Part shown: one piece after another, positions 1 to 11,697 of the stretch
How the letters are laid out: every line of letters begins with the position of its first letter
Numbering within the stretch: position 1 is the stretch's first letter
DNA from: Ceratothoa steindachneri
Lineage: Eukaryota > Arthropoda > Malacostraca > Isopoda > Cymothoidae
Length of the DNA stretch: 64,000 bases
Reading direction: 5' to 3'
NCBI GenBank assembly: GCA_963969495.1
Contig: OZ018327.1
Span: 39,325,724-39,389,723, forward strand
Position numbers and translations under genes: made by a program
Notes under the pieces: generated by a model
Database searches by the model: none
What the model saw: the letters and a program-made list of their open reading frames with translations, nothing else
Told to the model about the DNA's origin: nothing

Positions 1-495
1 GTCTACACATATTACACTCTGATATTCACAGTGACGTTCGCATATGAAGATAAACACACATGGACTCATATTGGCACATGCACACATATCACAATCTGAT
101 ATTCCCAAAGACACTTATTCACACGCACATACACTCGTATTACAGTTCAATACTCACACGCACACAGTAGAGTTTAATATTCACACGCACACAATCCAGT
201 TTATTATTCACACTTCCACAGTACAGATCGAGATTCATTCGTACACAGTCGGTTAAATATTCACACACACAGTACAGTTCAATCTTCACACGCACACTAT
301 AGTTCACTATTCACACGTACTCAGTACAGTTTAATATTCACACGCACACATTTTACTGCTCAATATTCACACGTACACACTACAGTTCAATATTCGCACG
401 CACACATTTACAAATCAATATTCACACGTACACAATACAGTTTAATATTCACACGTACACACTACAGTTCAATATTCACACGCGTACATTACAAA
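1..495. repeat. Minisatellite, ~27-29 bp unit (AATATTCACACGYACACA core)
   Basis: Tandem units of about 27-29 bp are visible. Each is built from AATATTCACACGYACACA plus a short variable tail such as CTACAGTTC. The array is clear from about 110 to 495 and more diverged before that, where it may continue past the left edge of the window. A 70-codon open frame inside it (44-256) is only a translation of the repeat. Confidence 0.85.
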
Positions 496-621
496 TCAAG
501 TTTATGTTGGTTTGGTTTGCTCTTTCTTATGTTTTCGATCTTCCCCTTTTCAATTTTCTTAATATTAAAAAAGTTTACGCGGAAGAAATTTACAATATTC
601 AAAAATAGCTCATATTCTTCC

Positions 622-1904
622 ATATAAAAGATCTTTCAATAAGGTCGCTCAATTTTTAAATGTAAATAAAACAAGTTATGTGTGATAAATGCACTCAATT
701 TTTTTTAAATTTGAAAGTACATTTTATGGCATTAAGTGTCAAATATGAAGTCGTTCAAATGTCCACCGCGGCTTTGCTTGGTGGAACGTATTCGGGAGGC
801 CCAATTTTCGATGACTTTGTCGCATAAATCTGGCTGAATTTGCTGGATGGTGTTCGTTATGTTGACTTTGAGGACATCATCTATTTGCGGATTATTCGCA
901 TAGACCTGCGATTTAAGGTAGCCCCGAAGAAAGTAGTCTAATGGCGTTAAATCACATGATCTCGTGGCCAGTGGACGTCGGCGCCGCGCGAGATCACCCT
1001 GCTTTGAAATCGCCGGTGCAAAATGTCTATCGTGGCATGCGCAGTGTGGCACGGAGCACCGTCCTGTTGGAACCACACGTCGTCAGTATCCATATCAGGA
1101 ATATAATCCAGTTAAGGCCACAAGAAGTTGCTTATCATCGCTCTGTGGGTCTCGCCGTTGACGGTTATGGCAATCCCATCTTCGTTCTCAAAAAAATACG
1201 GACCGATGATTCCGTTAGACGAAAACCCTGACCAAACAGTGTCTTTGTTGTGATGCAATTGGTGCTGGTGTACCTCATGTGGATTGTTTTCGTCCCAAAT
1301 CTAAAAATTTTGCTTGTTCACAAATCCATACATCCAAAAATGGGCCTCGTCACTGAAGATGATTTTTGGGGGGAAATTTAGGGCAACTTCCAACTGCTCT
1401 AGAGCCCAATCAGCGAACACACGGCGTTGTCTATGGTCGTTTACCTTAAGTTCCTGGGTAAGATCGATTTTGTACGGGTGCAGAACCAAGTTCTTACGCA
1501 TAATTCGCCAAATTGAAGTCGCAGGAAGGCCAAGTTCTTGTGAACGATGAGAAATTGACTGCCTTGTTTTCGGCAGACCTTGCGTTTTGGCGACGTACTG
1601 GTGTTAGCTAATTGTTGATCATCCCTTTTGCCTCGAATTTGGCCACCAAGCGTCGAACAGTGGACTCGGCAGGACGATTTGGCGAGGATAGAAATCACTT
1701 AATGCGCGGAACGTTTGTCGAACGGAGCACTAATTTTTATAATAACATTTCATGATTTACACACGCTGTTCAACGCTATAACCTTCCATCGTGACTTGCC
1801 AAGTACTACAACAGTTCACAGTGAGGTTGCCAGAAGTCGCTTTAACAACATGGCCACTATCGCCTGACAAAGCTCGAGCGTTCTTGTTGAAAGACCCTTT
1901 ATAT
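622..1904 (-). mobile_element. Tc1/mariner element of DD41D (rosa/Visitor-like) type, complete with TIRs
   Basis: Both ends carry the same ~30-bp sequence in inverted orientation. Left, from 621, reads CATATAAAAGATCTTTCAA. The reverse complement of the right end, ending at 1905, reads CATATAAAGGGTCTTTCAA, and both continue to CGCTC with only a few mismatches. TA dinucleotides lie at both boundaries, as expected for this superfamily. The ~1.28-kb body holds one transposase gene on the minus strand that nearly fills the element. Being bounded at both ends, it is a full-length but mutated copy rather than a fragment. Exact ends are uncertain by a few bases because TA occurs several times there. 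Confidence 0.85.
732..1789 (-). pseudogene. Degenerate DD41D-type mariner transposase
   Basis: This encodes a cut-and-paste transposase that would bind its own TIRs and insert at TA. The start chosen is the ATG at 1787-1789, which opens MEGYSVEQRV, a typical N-terminus of this family. A stop follows directly. The HTH region (LGLPATSIWRIMRKNL, then HPYKIDLTQELK) is readable in pieces. The first catalytic Asp is in IIFSDEAHFW (codon 1349-1351). The second is in WFQQDGAPCHTA (1061-1063). The third is in SCDLTPLDYF (936-938), and the protein ends HLNDFIFDT at 734. From Asp2 to Asp3 is 125 bases, one short of the 126 expected for 41 intervening residues, so a single-base deletion lies between them. 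All three catalytic residues survive, but stops and frameshifts kill the gene. The length of about 350 codons matches the family. Confidence 0.85.
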
Positions 1905-2210
1905 GTATATAAGTCGTCTCAGTAAAGTTCCGTAAATATTGGCTTCATTTAATGATGTAATTCCAGAACTTAAGTCATCATTAAAGGGGTGAGGGAGAGT
2001 GGGCCTGGAATGATGAAGTTGGGGAACCGAAAATTTTGTTGAGGTGCATAGGAAGTCAGAGGTCACTACTAGGTGCGCTAGAGAGAACTAGGAAGGCTTT
2101 TAGGGGGTAGGGGGGCATTGATTTATTTATACAAGATCGAGTAGTACTCTAAACAAGAAGTACATGAGCAAGCCACGTCGCCCGTAAATACGCGGACCAG
2201 GAGGGCGTGA
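1905..2210. other. Unique-looking non-coding stretch
   Basis: No repeat, RNA or coding homology seen. A G-rich run (GGGGGTAGGGGGGCA type) lies near 2100-2120. Confidence 0.5.
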
Positions 2211-2214
2211 AATA

Positions 2215-2650
2215 GACATCCACACGAACAAGTGTGTTGTAGATCACGAGCAAGCGTGTTATATATCAAGAACAGGTGTGTCATAGATCAAGAACAATCG
2301 TGCATATAAAAAACAAGTGCTTTATAGATCAAGAACAAACGTGTTATAGATCGTGAAGCGTGTTATAGATCGTGAAGCGTGTTATAGATCGTGAAGCGTG
2401 TTATAGATCAAGAACAATCGTGTTACAGATCAACAACAAACGCGTTATCTATCAAGAACAAACGTGTTATAGATCGCGAAGCGTGTTATAGACCAAGAAC
2501 AGGCCTGTTATAGATCAAGAACAATCGTGTTATAGATCGCGAAGCGTGTTATAGGTGAAGAACAATTGTCTTATGGATCATGAACAGGCGTGTTCTAGAT
2601 CAAGAACAAGCGTTTTATAAATCAAGAACAAGCTTGTTATAGATCACGAT
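2215..2650. repeat. Minisatellite, ~22 bp unit (GTGTTATAGATCAAGAACAA)
   Basis: About twenty head-to-tail units of GTGTTATAGATCAAGAACAA plus TC or GC. Three shorter 19-bp versions (GTGAAGCGTGTTATAGATC) stand in a row near 2350-2410, showing local re-amplification of a variant unit. Confidence 0.9.
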
Positions 2651-5513
2651 GAACAAACTAGTACAACAAGTACAATCCCTCGAAAATGCAAACCTTAACC
2701 ACTGGCTGAAAAAGAAAAAGCGAAGGTTCGAAATTCACATGTTACCCCCTCAGAATGTGGGGAGGGGAGTGGAACTTAAGGATAAGCAAGGGTGAGAGAT
2801 GGAAGAATGGTGTATAATGTTCTATCTCACTTCCAGACGATCCATAAAATAAATAAATAATGAAGTAATAAAATAAAAAATAAGAAATGAGCTAAATGCA
2901 ATGGTTGAATACGTCTCCTCTCCGGAGACTATAACCCCCCCGCCCCACCCTTCTCTCTAGCATAGGGGCCATTCAGGGCCCCACTATTATTACCCCGTTC
3001 TTTTATGAAATCCCCCAATAGACCAGTAAAATCCCTTCGCACAAACACATTCTATACATACACTACCTTCCACTACATTCACTACATTCTTACATCATGA
3101 CACAACAAATAGACAAGTAAAAACCCTCTTCCACAAATGCATACTAAGCATACGCCAGCTAAAGCCTCATGAAACCTCACCTACACGGGTAAAAGCCCTT
3201 CATGTAAATTAATACTAACCATACACCTTCACAACACCCGAAATAGACAAGATTCCCACCAATACATACACTCGATACACTCCCACATTCACTAGTTTTT
3301 GCGATGCATCCCGCAAAGCTCCGCTGGGAAAAAGTTATTCTTCCTAGGTAAACGGTATTTCATCCCTTTAACCTAAGTACTCCTTCCAGGGCGCTAATAA
3401 ACATTTCATTAACACGGAAAATGGAGTTTTTGGTGGGGTCTCTTCGTCCCCAAAACGTCATAAAATTTTTAATGATCAATTTTGCGCGTGGAAAAATGCC
3501 CTTCCGAAGACTGGCTTCAAATTGGTTTTCGGTGTTCGGGGGTCATAAAAAGTCCGTGTTTAATTCAAGAGCGATCAAATATGGCGTATAAGAGGCGGTT
3601 GGCAGGTCCCATAAGCCCTTTTGTTTCTTGCGATAGCCACCCCTGCCCCTCCAGAGAGTCCACTGAGAGCTAAAGATCTCCTGCGTGGTAGAGCCGGAAC
3701 TCAAAAAGGAAAAAAAAGAGGTTACTTACATAAGAGAAAAATATGACGTCAGGGGTGTGGAAAGGAACTAGAGAGGAAAACAAAGGGGAAGATATTACAT
3801 TTTAATTAAATTCTTCACTAGTGAAAATTGGGTGTGAGGGGAGGACGAGTATTGGATTCATATATTTTGCTATCAGCCAATTTATAGTCATAAACTCAGG
3901 CTCGAACGCTCTCTACTCTCCACTGACAGACGAGAATCGCTTATCAGCGCACATTCCCTCCAGAAGTTGTCAAAAGCGATTAAAAATTACTTGCATTATT
4001 TATGAACGAATCAGTTTTTAATTAGATCGAAGAGGCATTTATTCGAAATAAGGTAATTTTGTGTCCAACCCCCGAAATATTTTTGACATCACAGAATTTA
4101 TTTTTATTTACAAAATAACTGGATTCAACAGGACTAATGCAGCCATAACATCTATAGAATAGGCTCGTTAAAGCGCAAACTTTTGAGGGCATCTTCTTGT
4201 ACGGAGAGATCTGGAAAAAAGTGGTCAAAATGGTGGAAGTCAAAATGTATAGAAGATATATTTTCGCAGTTCTTTATACGGACATGTTGACTGCAGCATG
4301 GTTTTCAAATTATATATACAAGTACGCAAAAATAAAGACGCTCCTTATGAAAAAAAAACAACAAACATAAGTGAGATTCGAAACGGCGATTTAAGACGTG
4401 AGATATATGGGCGTTGCCAACAGAATACGAAAAACTAAAAGAAAGGGTTGCTGGTTCTAAACCCCATGGACGCCAGAGTGTTCATACATGGTTATGTGAA
4501 TGAATATGATATGTGTTTCTATGATTGTAGTCTCAACCGAGAAAACAAGTGTAAACAGATGTTTATGCAAAAGAGAATTGCTGGAGGAATATTTCCATCA
4601 AACAATGCCATTTTTCATGAATTTTGAAGGGAAAGGAGATCCTAGTTGCCGGAAGCTTGGTGAGCAGATGAGCAAGAGACCTCTTAAGAAGCAGATATAT
4701 GTGTATGTGTGTGTGTGTATGAGAGAGAAAGAGGAGAAAGTTTTAGTATGTAGAAGTTGAGAATTAATTAAAGTGGCTGGGATTTATTAGTGACGTGGAG
4801 GATAGAAGGAAGTTGTGAGAAGAGCGAGGCAGATGTGAATGTTTTGATGGTGTGGAGAAGAGGCTGCAAGTAGTCGTTTTCTCTTTAGCATAAAAGTGCC
4901 AAAATGTGTCTATGGCGCGCTTAAAGTGTCATCAAGAGTTTGATTGGGTCATATCCATCACTTTCTCTCTCTATCTTTCTTTCTCTCCTTTCTATGTATT
5001 TAATTATCTACCTTCTTACATGTGCATAATAAGCGAATAGACTTTTTTGCTCTCATACGACGGCTGTAGTGTAAAATCGAAAGAGAATGTTGTGTATGTG
5101 TTAGAGAAAGAAAGAGAGTGAAAGAGAGAGTGCAGTGTTTCCATAGAACCCTTCTCAATGATCAATAGCTGAACAGAAATACTGCCAATGAATTTATTCA
5201 CTCCGACACACATGCACGTATGCAGCATACATATAAACATCCACATACCTACACACCCATACACAGCGCGCGCATAAAAAAAAACATCTCGCTGCAACGC
5301 TGAGAACCAAATATCTGGATAGCAACGGGTATCATCTTTCTTTCTTCTCTTCGATCCGAAAAAACAGCTCTTTATTTATCGGTCAAAAGGCGGCCAAAAC
5401 TCGCGGTTTGTGTTATTAATAAAAAGAGGTAAACTTTCCTAATAAATATATCTTTGTTAAAGTTTTAAGCTACGGGGTTGTCTCAGATAGGTCGCTCAAT
5501 TATGATAATAAAA

Positions 5514-5517
<4 letters not shown>
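2651..5517. other. Non-coding stretch without recognisable genes
   Basis: Only chance open frames occur, and none shows homology. Contents noted: a C-rich run near 2930-2950; short degenerate CATACACT-type repeats at 3040-3290; a copy of a dispersed motif (GAGGGCATC...GGTGGAAGTCAAAATGT) at 4185-4248; and a short GT-rich run near 4700-4720. Function not evident. Confidence 0.5.

Positions 5518-5593
<76 letters not shown>
5518..5593. repeat. (TA)n microsatellite
   Basis: Uninterrupted alternating AT for about 75 bp. The 62-codon frame over it (5478-5666) is a translation artefact. The sequence just upstream (5490-5502, AGGTCGCTCAATT) resembles the inner part of the mariner TIR at 640-652, possibly a stray end. 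Confidence 0.95.
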
Positions 5594-5595
<2 letters not shown>

Positions 5596-6440
5596 GTGTA
5601 TTTTGCTGTTTGGTAGGGTTTTTAATACGTTTTTTTTTTAACCATATAGAACTGAACCTTAAGTAATTTCTTTTTACTTTCTCTACATTTCCTATTACTC
5701 TTTTTTTTCTTGCAAGAGTTTAGAAATTTACGTTCGAATATAGAAAATTACAAATAAGTAAAACAGATGAAACACAACCTAACATTTGGCAGATTGATAG
5801 ACGGAGAAAGCTTGCAAGGATTCGGTGTAGCAGGATTTTCTCTGCTACACCAGATAAATAAATACCATGCTTTCACTGCCTCAATTCCCTACTGAGTGTG
5901 CTTTAATTGGGTATTTCTACCTTTTTCGGAGAGTTGCGTGGCATCTTGACCCGTTGGTATAATTACTCTCAACATTTTCGCTTGCTCCATCATCTCTATT
6001 TTATAGATGATCATATCCTCTTTCACACTTTGTAGTGGAATGCCCTCGTTTTTTTCGCTTACTTTGGGGCAAATACACAAAAAAAGTTTCACCTTCAACG
6101 TTTCGAGATCATTCTTTTTCCATAGTCAAGTTCTTTATATAAGTTTGAAGTAAAAAAAAGGAGACTATGAATAAATGGCATAAAAAATAAAGAATTATTA
6201 ATTATACGTTTAAAATTACCTAACTATTTAATAAACAACTGATATTGCCCTAGTAATAACCTTGTTGCCGGAAATTAGAAGAGAAACGGATCAGAGAAGT
6301 TGAAATTGAATGGATTGGTTTAAGTGAGGCTAATTTTAAGGAAGAAGCTACGAGGAACACAAAAATCTGTTCGTGTTGGATTTCTTCCTACATATGTGTA
6401 CTCATTACTCTGTTAGAGAGCGCATGTCTCCCACGTCTCT
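5594..6440. other. Non-coding stretch
   Basis: AT-rich sequence with no homology recognised. Short open frames on both strands lack any familiar motif. A small near-duplicate (GTAGCAGGATTTTCTCTGCTAC) at 5825-5850 can form a hairpin. Confidence 0.45.
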
Positions 6441-7560
6441 CGAGAAAGGCCATTTCAATTTATTTTAATAAATTTTGAAACAAATTTTCCTCAAAAGCTC
6501 AAGAAGAGTAATTTATTTTGATTTCAGAAAACTAATTTCAAGCTGTTTTAATCAATTTCTAGTCATTTGTCCTCAAAAGACAATTAAAGATAATTTCTTG
6601 ATATTCTGATCAAGATTAAGGTCAATTTCATTTAAGTATAATCAATTTCTACTAATTTTTGCCTCAAAAAGAACAAGAAAATATTATACATAAATCTTAA
6701 TTAGGTTTAATCAATGTCTAGTCAAATTTCCTCAAAGAACAAGGAAAATAATCTTTTCGATAAACAATTGAGAAGGTAAGTTTCAATCATTTTTAATTAA
6801 TTTCAGTTAAAATTTTCGCAAACGATCATTGAAGTCAATTTGTAAATTCATTGATATTTTAATAAAGATCTAGATCAATTTGATTCTCTTTTAGTCTAAT
6901 TTTAGGATATTATCGTCAAAAGATCAAATAAGTCAATTTCTTTCATCTAATCAAAATGAAAAAGTCGATTTAAATCAAAATTGAAATAAATTTCTAGTTA
7001 ATTTTCCTGAAAAGAAAGTCAATTTGTCAATTTCTTATTTTTTTCAGCAAGATTGAAGTCAATTGGTTTATTTAATCAATTTCTACTACTTTTTCTCAAA
7101 AATTTAAGTTAGTCAGTTTAATGATCTTTTAATCAAGATCCAAAAGCCGATTTCAATCAAATTTAACCAATTTCTAGTCTATTTTCCTAAAAAATGATGA
7201 AGTGACCTAATCTTTCGATGAACATAAAAAAGTCAACTTGAATTATTCTTTGTCCATTTCCCTCAAAAGATCGTGAAAGGCAATATCTTCTCCTTTTGAT
7301 CAAGGTCGTCAATTTCTAATCAGTTCCCCGAAAAATATTAAGAATGTCTTGATGTCTGAAGAAGATCGAGAAAATAAATTTTAATCAAGTTTAATCAATT
7401 TCAACTCAATTTTACTAAAAAAATAAATCAACTCCATATAATTAATGGAAACTAGTCCGTAAATGTGTTTGGGAATCATGTTTGTTAGCCAGACGGAAAA
7501 AGTCAATTTTAATCAATTTATAGTCAATTTTCCCCAATGTCAATATTTTAAGCCTAATAT
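6440..7560. repeat. Diverged long array with AATCAATTTCTAGTCAATTTT core
   Basis: The words AATCAATTTCTAGTCAATTT, CCTCAAAAGATCAAGAA and AAGTCAATTT recur in the same order roughly every 70-100 bp across about 1.1 kb. The copies are much more diverged than in the other arrays, so this looks old. No open frame persists. Confidence 0.75.
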
Positions 7561-8165
7561 CCTCCTTCATCAATAATTGGGTTTATCCGTGCAATACCGA
7601 GGGTATAAAGCAGAGAGAAGAGGAATCGAATACATAGAAGATAATAGAGAACGATAGTGAAAAGGGAAACAGCTAAAAAAAAACAGAAGAAAAGATGAAA
7701 AAGTCTGAACGAAACCATGTGAAAACTGTTCGTAGAAAGGGAACCGGAGTTCGAAAACTCAAATTACCACTCAACCCAGAATCACACTTACCACTGATAC
7801 CCTCCTTTACATCTCTCACACCATCACTTTAAAATTACCACCCACTCCCACCAGTGCTCTTTACTCAAACAGTTACCAATTACAATCCCATTTTTGTGCG
7901 TGATTAGAGGGATTATCCCCCTCCCCTCAACTTACCGTAGCATTTTCTTTTGAATGAGAATCCCCCATCCGATCCATATTGCCTAACCACTGTGCGTATG
8001 ATTCTGTGTGTAGGTGGGTGTCTATGTGTGTACATGACCGTGAGCGTAGACGAGACATCACAAATTAATGAATTTGGACTTATATTTTTAATGGAGCTCG
8101 AGACGTTTAAGAGTAACCTTTGAATTCAGTGTCAGTAGTAGTGGTGCCTTTATACAGAAGGATCC
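7561..8165. other. Non-coding stretch
   Basis: No coding or RNA homology seen. Purine-rich at 7600-7740 and pyrimidine-rich at 7780-7960. Confidence 0.45.
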
Positions 8166-8169
8166 CGAC

Positions 8170-8650
8170 TGGATAATAAAATAGACATAAAGGGTAGTAT
8201 GACAACTGCTTGTGAGCCCGAGGGCACCTAAGGCCGCTCCTCTCTGTGGAGAGGTGCCAGGAAGTATATTATGTTTTTGACACCAAACAGCCTTCAGGTG
8301 GAACCTTCATCACCCCGAAGAGAGGGACCTGGTCCGCGTCAGAGGTATGTGTATATAGATACCCATTAGCAGGATTCCTTGGAAGAGAGAATGTGTGTGT
8401 GTGTGTGTGTGTGTTGTGCTGTGATGGCGGAAGAGGAAAGAAAGCAGTGCTGGTAATTGGCTATTTGTGTCATGAGACGTGTAAGATCTACCCACCCGAA
8501 AACAGGGGTGAGCACAGCGCGTCCACCAATCGGTAGCCAGATCTCTCCGTGCGCTGACGTTTGTGTCCGCTCATACCAGGATCAAACCCAGTACCACGAC
8601 GTTGGCAGACCAACGCCATATCCACTCGGCTAGCAAGAGCGTCAGTAAAC
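8170..8650 (-). mobile_element. tRNA-derived SINE, copy 1
   Basis: About 480 bp match the stretch at 56755-57175 in the same orientation. Shared blocks include GATAATAAAATA, GAGAGGTGCCAGGA, TTGACACCAAACAG, GGTGGAACCTTCA, CAGAGGTATGTG and GTAGCCAGA. On the minus strand the right end reads as a tRNA-like head: TAGCCGAGTGGATATGGCG as A box, CGTTG...CAACG as an anticodon-like stem and GGTTTGATCC as B box. A tRNA head, unrelated body and AT-rich tail match SINE structure. A (GT)n run inside (8393-8414) has expanded relative to the other copy. Open frames on both strands are incidental. Confidence 0.75.
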
Positions 8651-8669
8651 CTGTCGATTGATCCTACTT

Positions 8670-8940
8670 CAAGGATTATACCGATATATTAAAAGATTAA
8701 GGATCACCTTCAACCTAAAGGATTATTAAAGATCACATATAACTTCAAGTATTAAGGATTACCTTAAACCTCAACGATTAGCGATCATATTCAACCTCCG
8801 CAGGTTAAGGTTCACGAATAAACCTCAAGGATTAAATCCTATCTTTAACCTCATAGATTATAAAGGATGACCTTTAGCCTCAAGGATTATAAAGGATCAC
8901 ATTTAATCCTAAGGATTTATGATTACCTTTAGCTCCCTTC
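8670..8940. repeat. Minisatellite, ~30 bp unit (AAGGATTATAAAGGATCACC)
   Basis: Eight or nine diverged units of CTCAAGGATTATAAAGGATC plus ACCTTTAAC. It abuts the tRNA-like end of the SINE at 8170-8650. Confidence 0.8.
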
Positions 8941-9101
8941 AGGACCCATAGGTACACCCGCTAATCTAAGGAGTGTATAATGTCGTCATCCCCCAAGAGT
9001 TCTGAGTTTCTTGAGCAGGAAGTATAACTCTTTGGGGATATTAAAATGCCACTGACCCGGCAAGAGGTTGTGTCTCCCTCTCTCTCGCAGATAATTCATT
9101 T

Positions 9102-9132
<31 letters not shown>

Positions 9133-9654
9133 GCCACAAACTCTCAATTCTTTTTATCCCCTCTTTCTAACGTCCCTCCCCCTCTCTAAATGCCTCTCAA
9201 TGCCTCCAACTCTCCCTAATTTTAATATTTCTCTGTCTACTAAAATCTCCTGGGTCCACCCTATACCTCCCCACATCTACACTCCAACCCATACTTCTGC
9301 TAGATTCGTTCGGAATCTCTCTGCGTCTCTCACTGTCTCTCACTATCTCCCGCTGTCTCCGCCGGGTCTCGCCGGATTCTGATAGTGTCATAGCGGCCTC
9401 TCGCGACGGCAATCCGTTACTTCTCTCATTTCCGGGCTTGTCTTTATTCCCTGGCTTGAATCCCCTGGATATTTTTCTTCTCCACCATTTCACCCGCTAC
9501 ACCCCTCCGGTGGCCCTATTTTACCCTCCCCCAGCCCTGCGTGGTGGTGCTTCTCCACCTCTATTCCCCTGTCCACGCATTGAACAACGGCAACGCTTTT
9601 TCCGATTCAAAATCCTTGAACTGAAGGCGTTTGTGTGGGAGCGGAACGGATAAG
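8941..9654. other. Pyrimidine-rich non-coding stretch with (CT)n
   Basis: A (CT)n run occupies 9105-9132, and the strand stays C/T-rich to about 9550. Open frames on either strand (about 98 and 71 codons) have low-complexity composition and no homology, so I do not call them genes. Confidence 0.5.
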
Positions 9655-10140
9655 TGACCTTGGATGACGAAGGAGAAAACTCCTATGTTTGTGTGTGTGG
9701 GAATGGTGTATTTAAAGAGGTATGTGTTGGTGTGAGATGTAGGAATGACCTAGGATGACGAAGTCGAGCGTTAGTTTAGGGATATGTGAGAGAATGATGT
9801 GTTTGAAGATGTATGTTTTGGAGTGAAAAAGAGGGATTCTTATAGACGAATTAGGGATTGAAATCGGAAGAGGTGTGCAGATGTGTTATAATGATGTATG
9901 TTTGAAATTTACGTGTGGTTGTAGAAAGGAGTGGTACAAGGAGGTGAATTAAGGAGTGTTTGGGGGAGGATGGTATACAGGTCTGTCAAAATGGTGTATT
10001 TTGGAGGTGTATGTGTGGATGTGATTAGGATTAATTCAAATAGATGTCTAATCAGGGAGTTAATGCGTAGATGTTTGGGGGCGAACATATGTTAGTAAGA
10101 TGTTTCCTAGAGGTGTATGTGTAGAAAGGAAGTTTTAAGA
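9655..10140. repeat. Diverged ~100-bp tandem repeat (GATGTGTTTGAAGATGTATGT type)
   Basis: About five loosely similar blocks follow one another. Each holds a TGTGAGAATGRTGTATTT-like word, then GAGGTGTATGTGTGG, then AGGATGA or AAAGGAG. Similarity is clear but low, so unit limits are approximate. Confidence 0.6.
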
Positions 10141-11480
10141 AGATAAGGATGGAAGGAGTTTAGTAAGGATTAATTGTTTACTTTGTGAGTCTGCAAAACA
10201 CACATTTACAAACACATGCAGAGTGTGTGAGTTTGATGCCTTTGTTAGGTGTGTCTATGTGCTAAAAGGCTGATTACAAGTAAGAAAGAAGTAGGAAATG
10301 AGGTGATTTGTTCGTTGATGCGTGCAAGTGCCAAAGGTAGACCTGCATACCTTTAAAAATACCTTCGCACAGACAGTCACACACTCACACATCACACCCA
10401 CATAAACAAACGCATATCCTACCTAACCCTATACCAATCTTCCTACCAAAAATTTGAAGCCTCAAAATTTTGTGAATAATTTAACTTCTTGGAACCAACA
10501 CTTTTGTCCCTGTATATTCTTTATTCGTTTCCCTGGTCCCTCCTTTTCTCAACTCGTCCAGCCCCCTCCTTCCTCCTACCTTTTACAACTCGTCCACCCC
10601 CACCCCCCTCCTCCCTCCTCCCTTTTTCGAGAACGGAATATTTTGTCAGGAACAAAATGAGATACATTACTCGCGCCTCCAATTTAGTGGTAAACAAGAA
10701 GGTAACAATTTATCACCACATTAAAGGCATTTTTTCACCCATCACTCTCCACCTTGAAGCCAATTTTGTCAAGGAAGTTTTTTTCGTTCGAACAGTGTCG
10801 CATCTTCACTTAACATAAGGGTGCCATCCACACCCTGAACTCCTACATCAGTTTGGCACTGAGTTCCATTATTTAAGTGTTTGACGCCGTTTGCGCACCT
10901 TTTTCTCATTCCAAAGTCACTCTTGACAAATACAATTGGCAACGGTGGTATTTTGAAATTCAAGTGGTAATTGTTCAACTTTCAACAAGGGTGGAGTGGT
11001 GTAGTAGTGGGAGTGAAGTTCAAATTTATGGGTTAAAAAGGTGGCATCGTCTATACTTTTTTGGAACTAGATGTTCGGTAGGTGGTTATTAGAGGATTGG
11101 AAATGGATAAAAATTGATCTCTGACTTACAAAAGTTGAAACGTTGTGGAAGAGTAAATTTATCAGTTTGGAAACAGATTTTTTTTTAATAAAACGCAAGA
11201 AGAACAACGAGGACATCTCCGCCAGAAGGTTTCTGAATTGAAGGCTGTAAATGAAATTGTGATGTGAAAATGCGGCAAAGGTAACTAGAAAGAGGAAACT
11301 ACTTAAAGTAACTTGGAATGGATGGTTGGTGTTTTTTCTCAAGTTTTTCCTTGTTTAGGGTGGTTGCACCTCTACCCTCCTTAACGCAAGGCCTTAACAA
11401 ACCAGGCTAAGCACCATTGACACATTCTTACTTCTCAAAGACTTTCAGACAAAAATGCCCTCGTAAGATTTTTAATCCGT
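10141..11480. other. Non-coding stretch
   Basis: Contains a pyrimidine-rich block (10500-10640) and no recognised gene. Open frames on both strands at 10454-10978 overlap each other and lack any known motif. Confidence 0.45.
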
Positions 11481-11481
11481 A

Positions 11482-11697
11482 GGTCTGCCGGTCCTCGTTT
11501 TGCTTTTTTTTGTTTTGGTAATGACATTCTAAAGAAATTTGAAACCCTTATGTTGTTTTACATTCTCTTTCGAATGATATAATTGTCTAGATCCTCCCAA
11601 GGTTAGTCCGAGAATTATTTAAAGTTTTGAAGGTCGTAAGGTCATAAATCAGAATAAGTGAGAGCACGCGACCTTGGTCAGTAGACCTTGTTTTATA
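11482..11697 (-). repeat. Dispersed repeat, copy A (inverted relative to 27572)
   Basis: Its reverse complement matches 27572-27805 in order: AAAACAAGGTC, then GTGCTCTCA.TTATTCTGA, TTCAAAACTTT, AATAATTCTCGGACTAACCT, TGGGA and GAAAGAGAATG, ending at CCTACGG. No protein is encoded. The length, dispersal and lack of coding suggest a SINE or MITE. At 11455-11464 just beside it stands ACGAGGGCAT (reverse strand), a motif that recurs in the window. Confidence 0.8.

Noticed and set aside
941..1231. 96-codon plus-strand frame
   Set aside because: Antisense to the mariner transposase, which has family motifs on the other strand.
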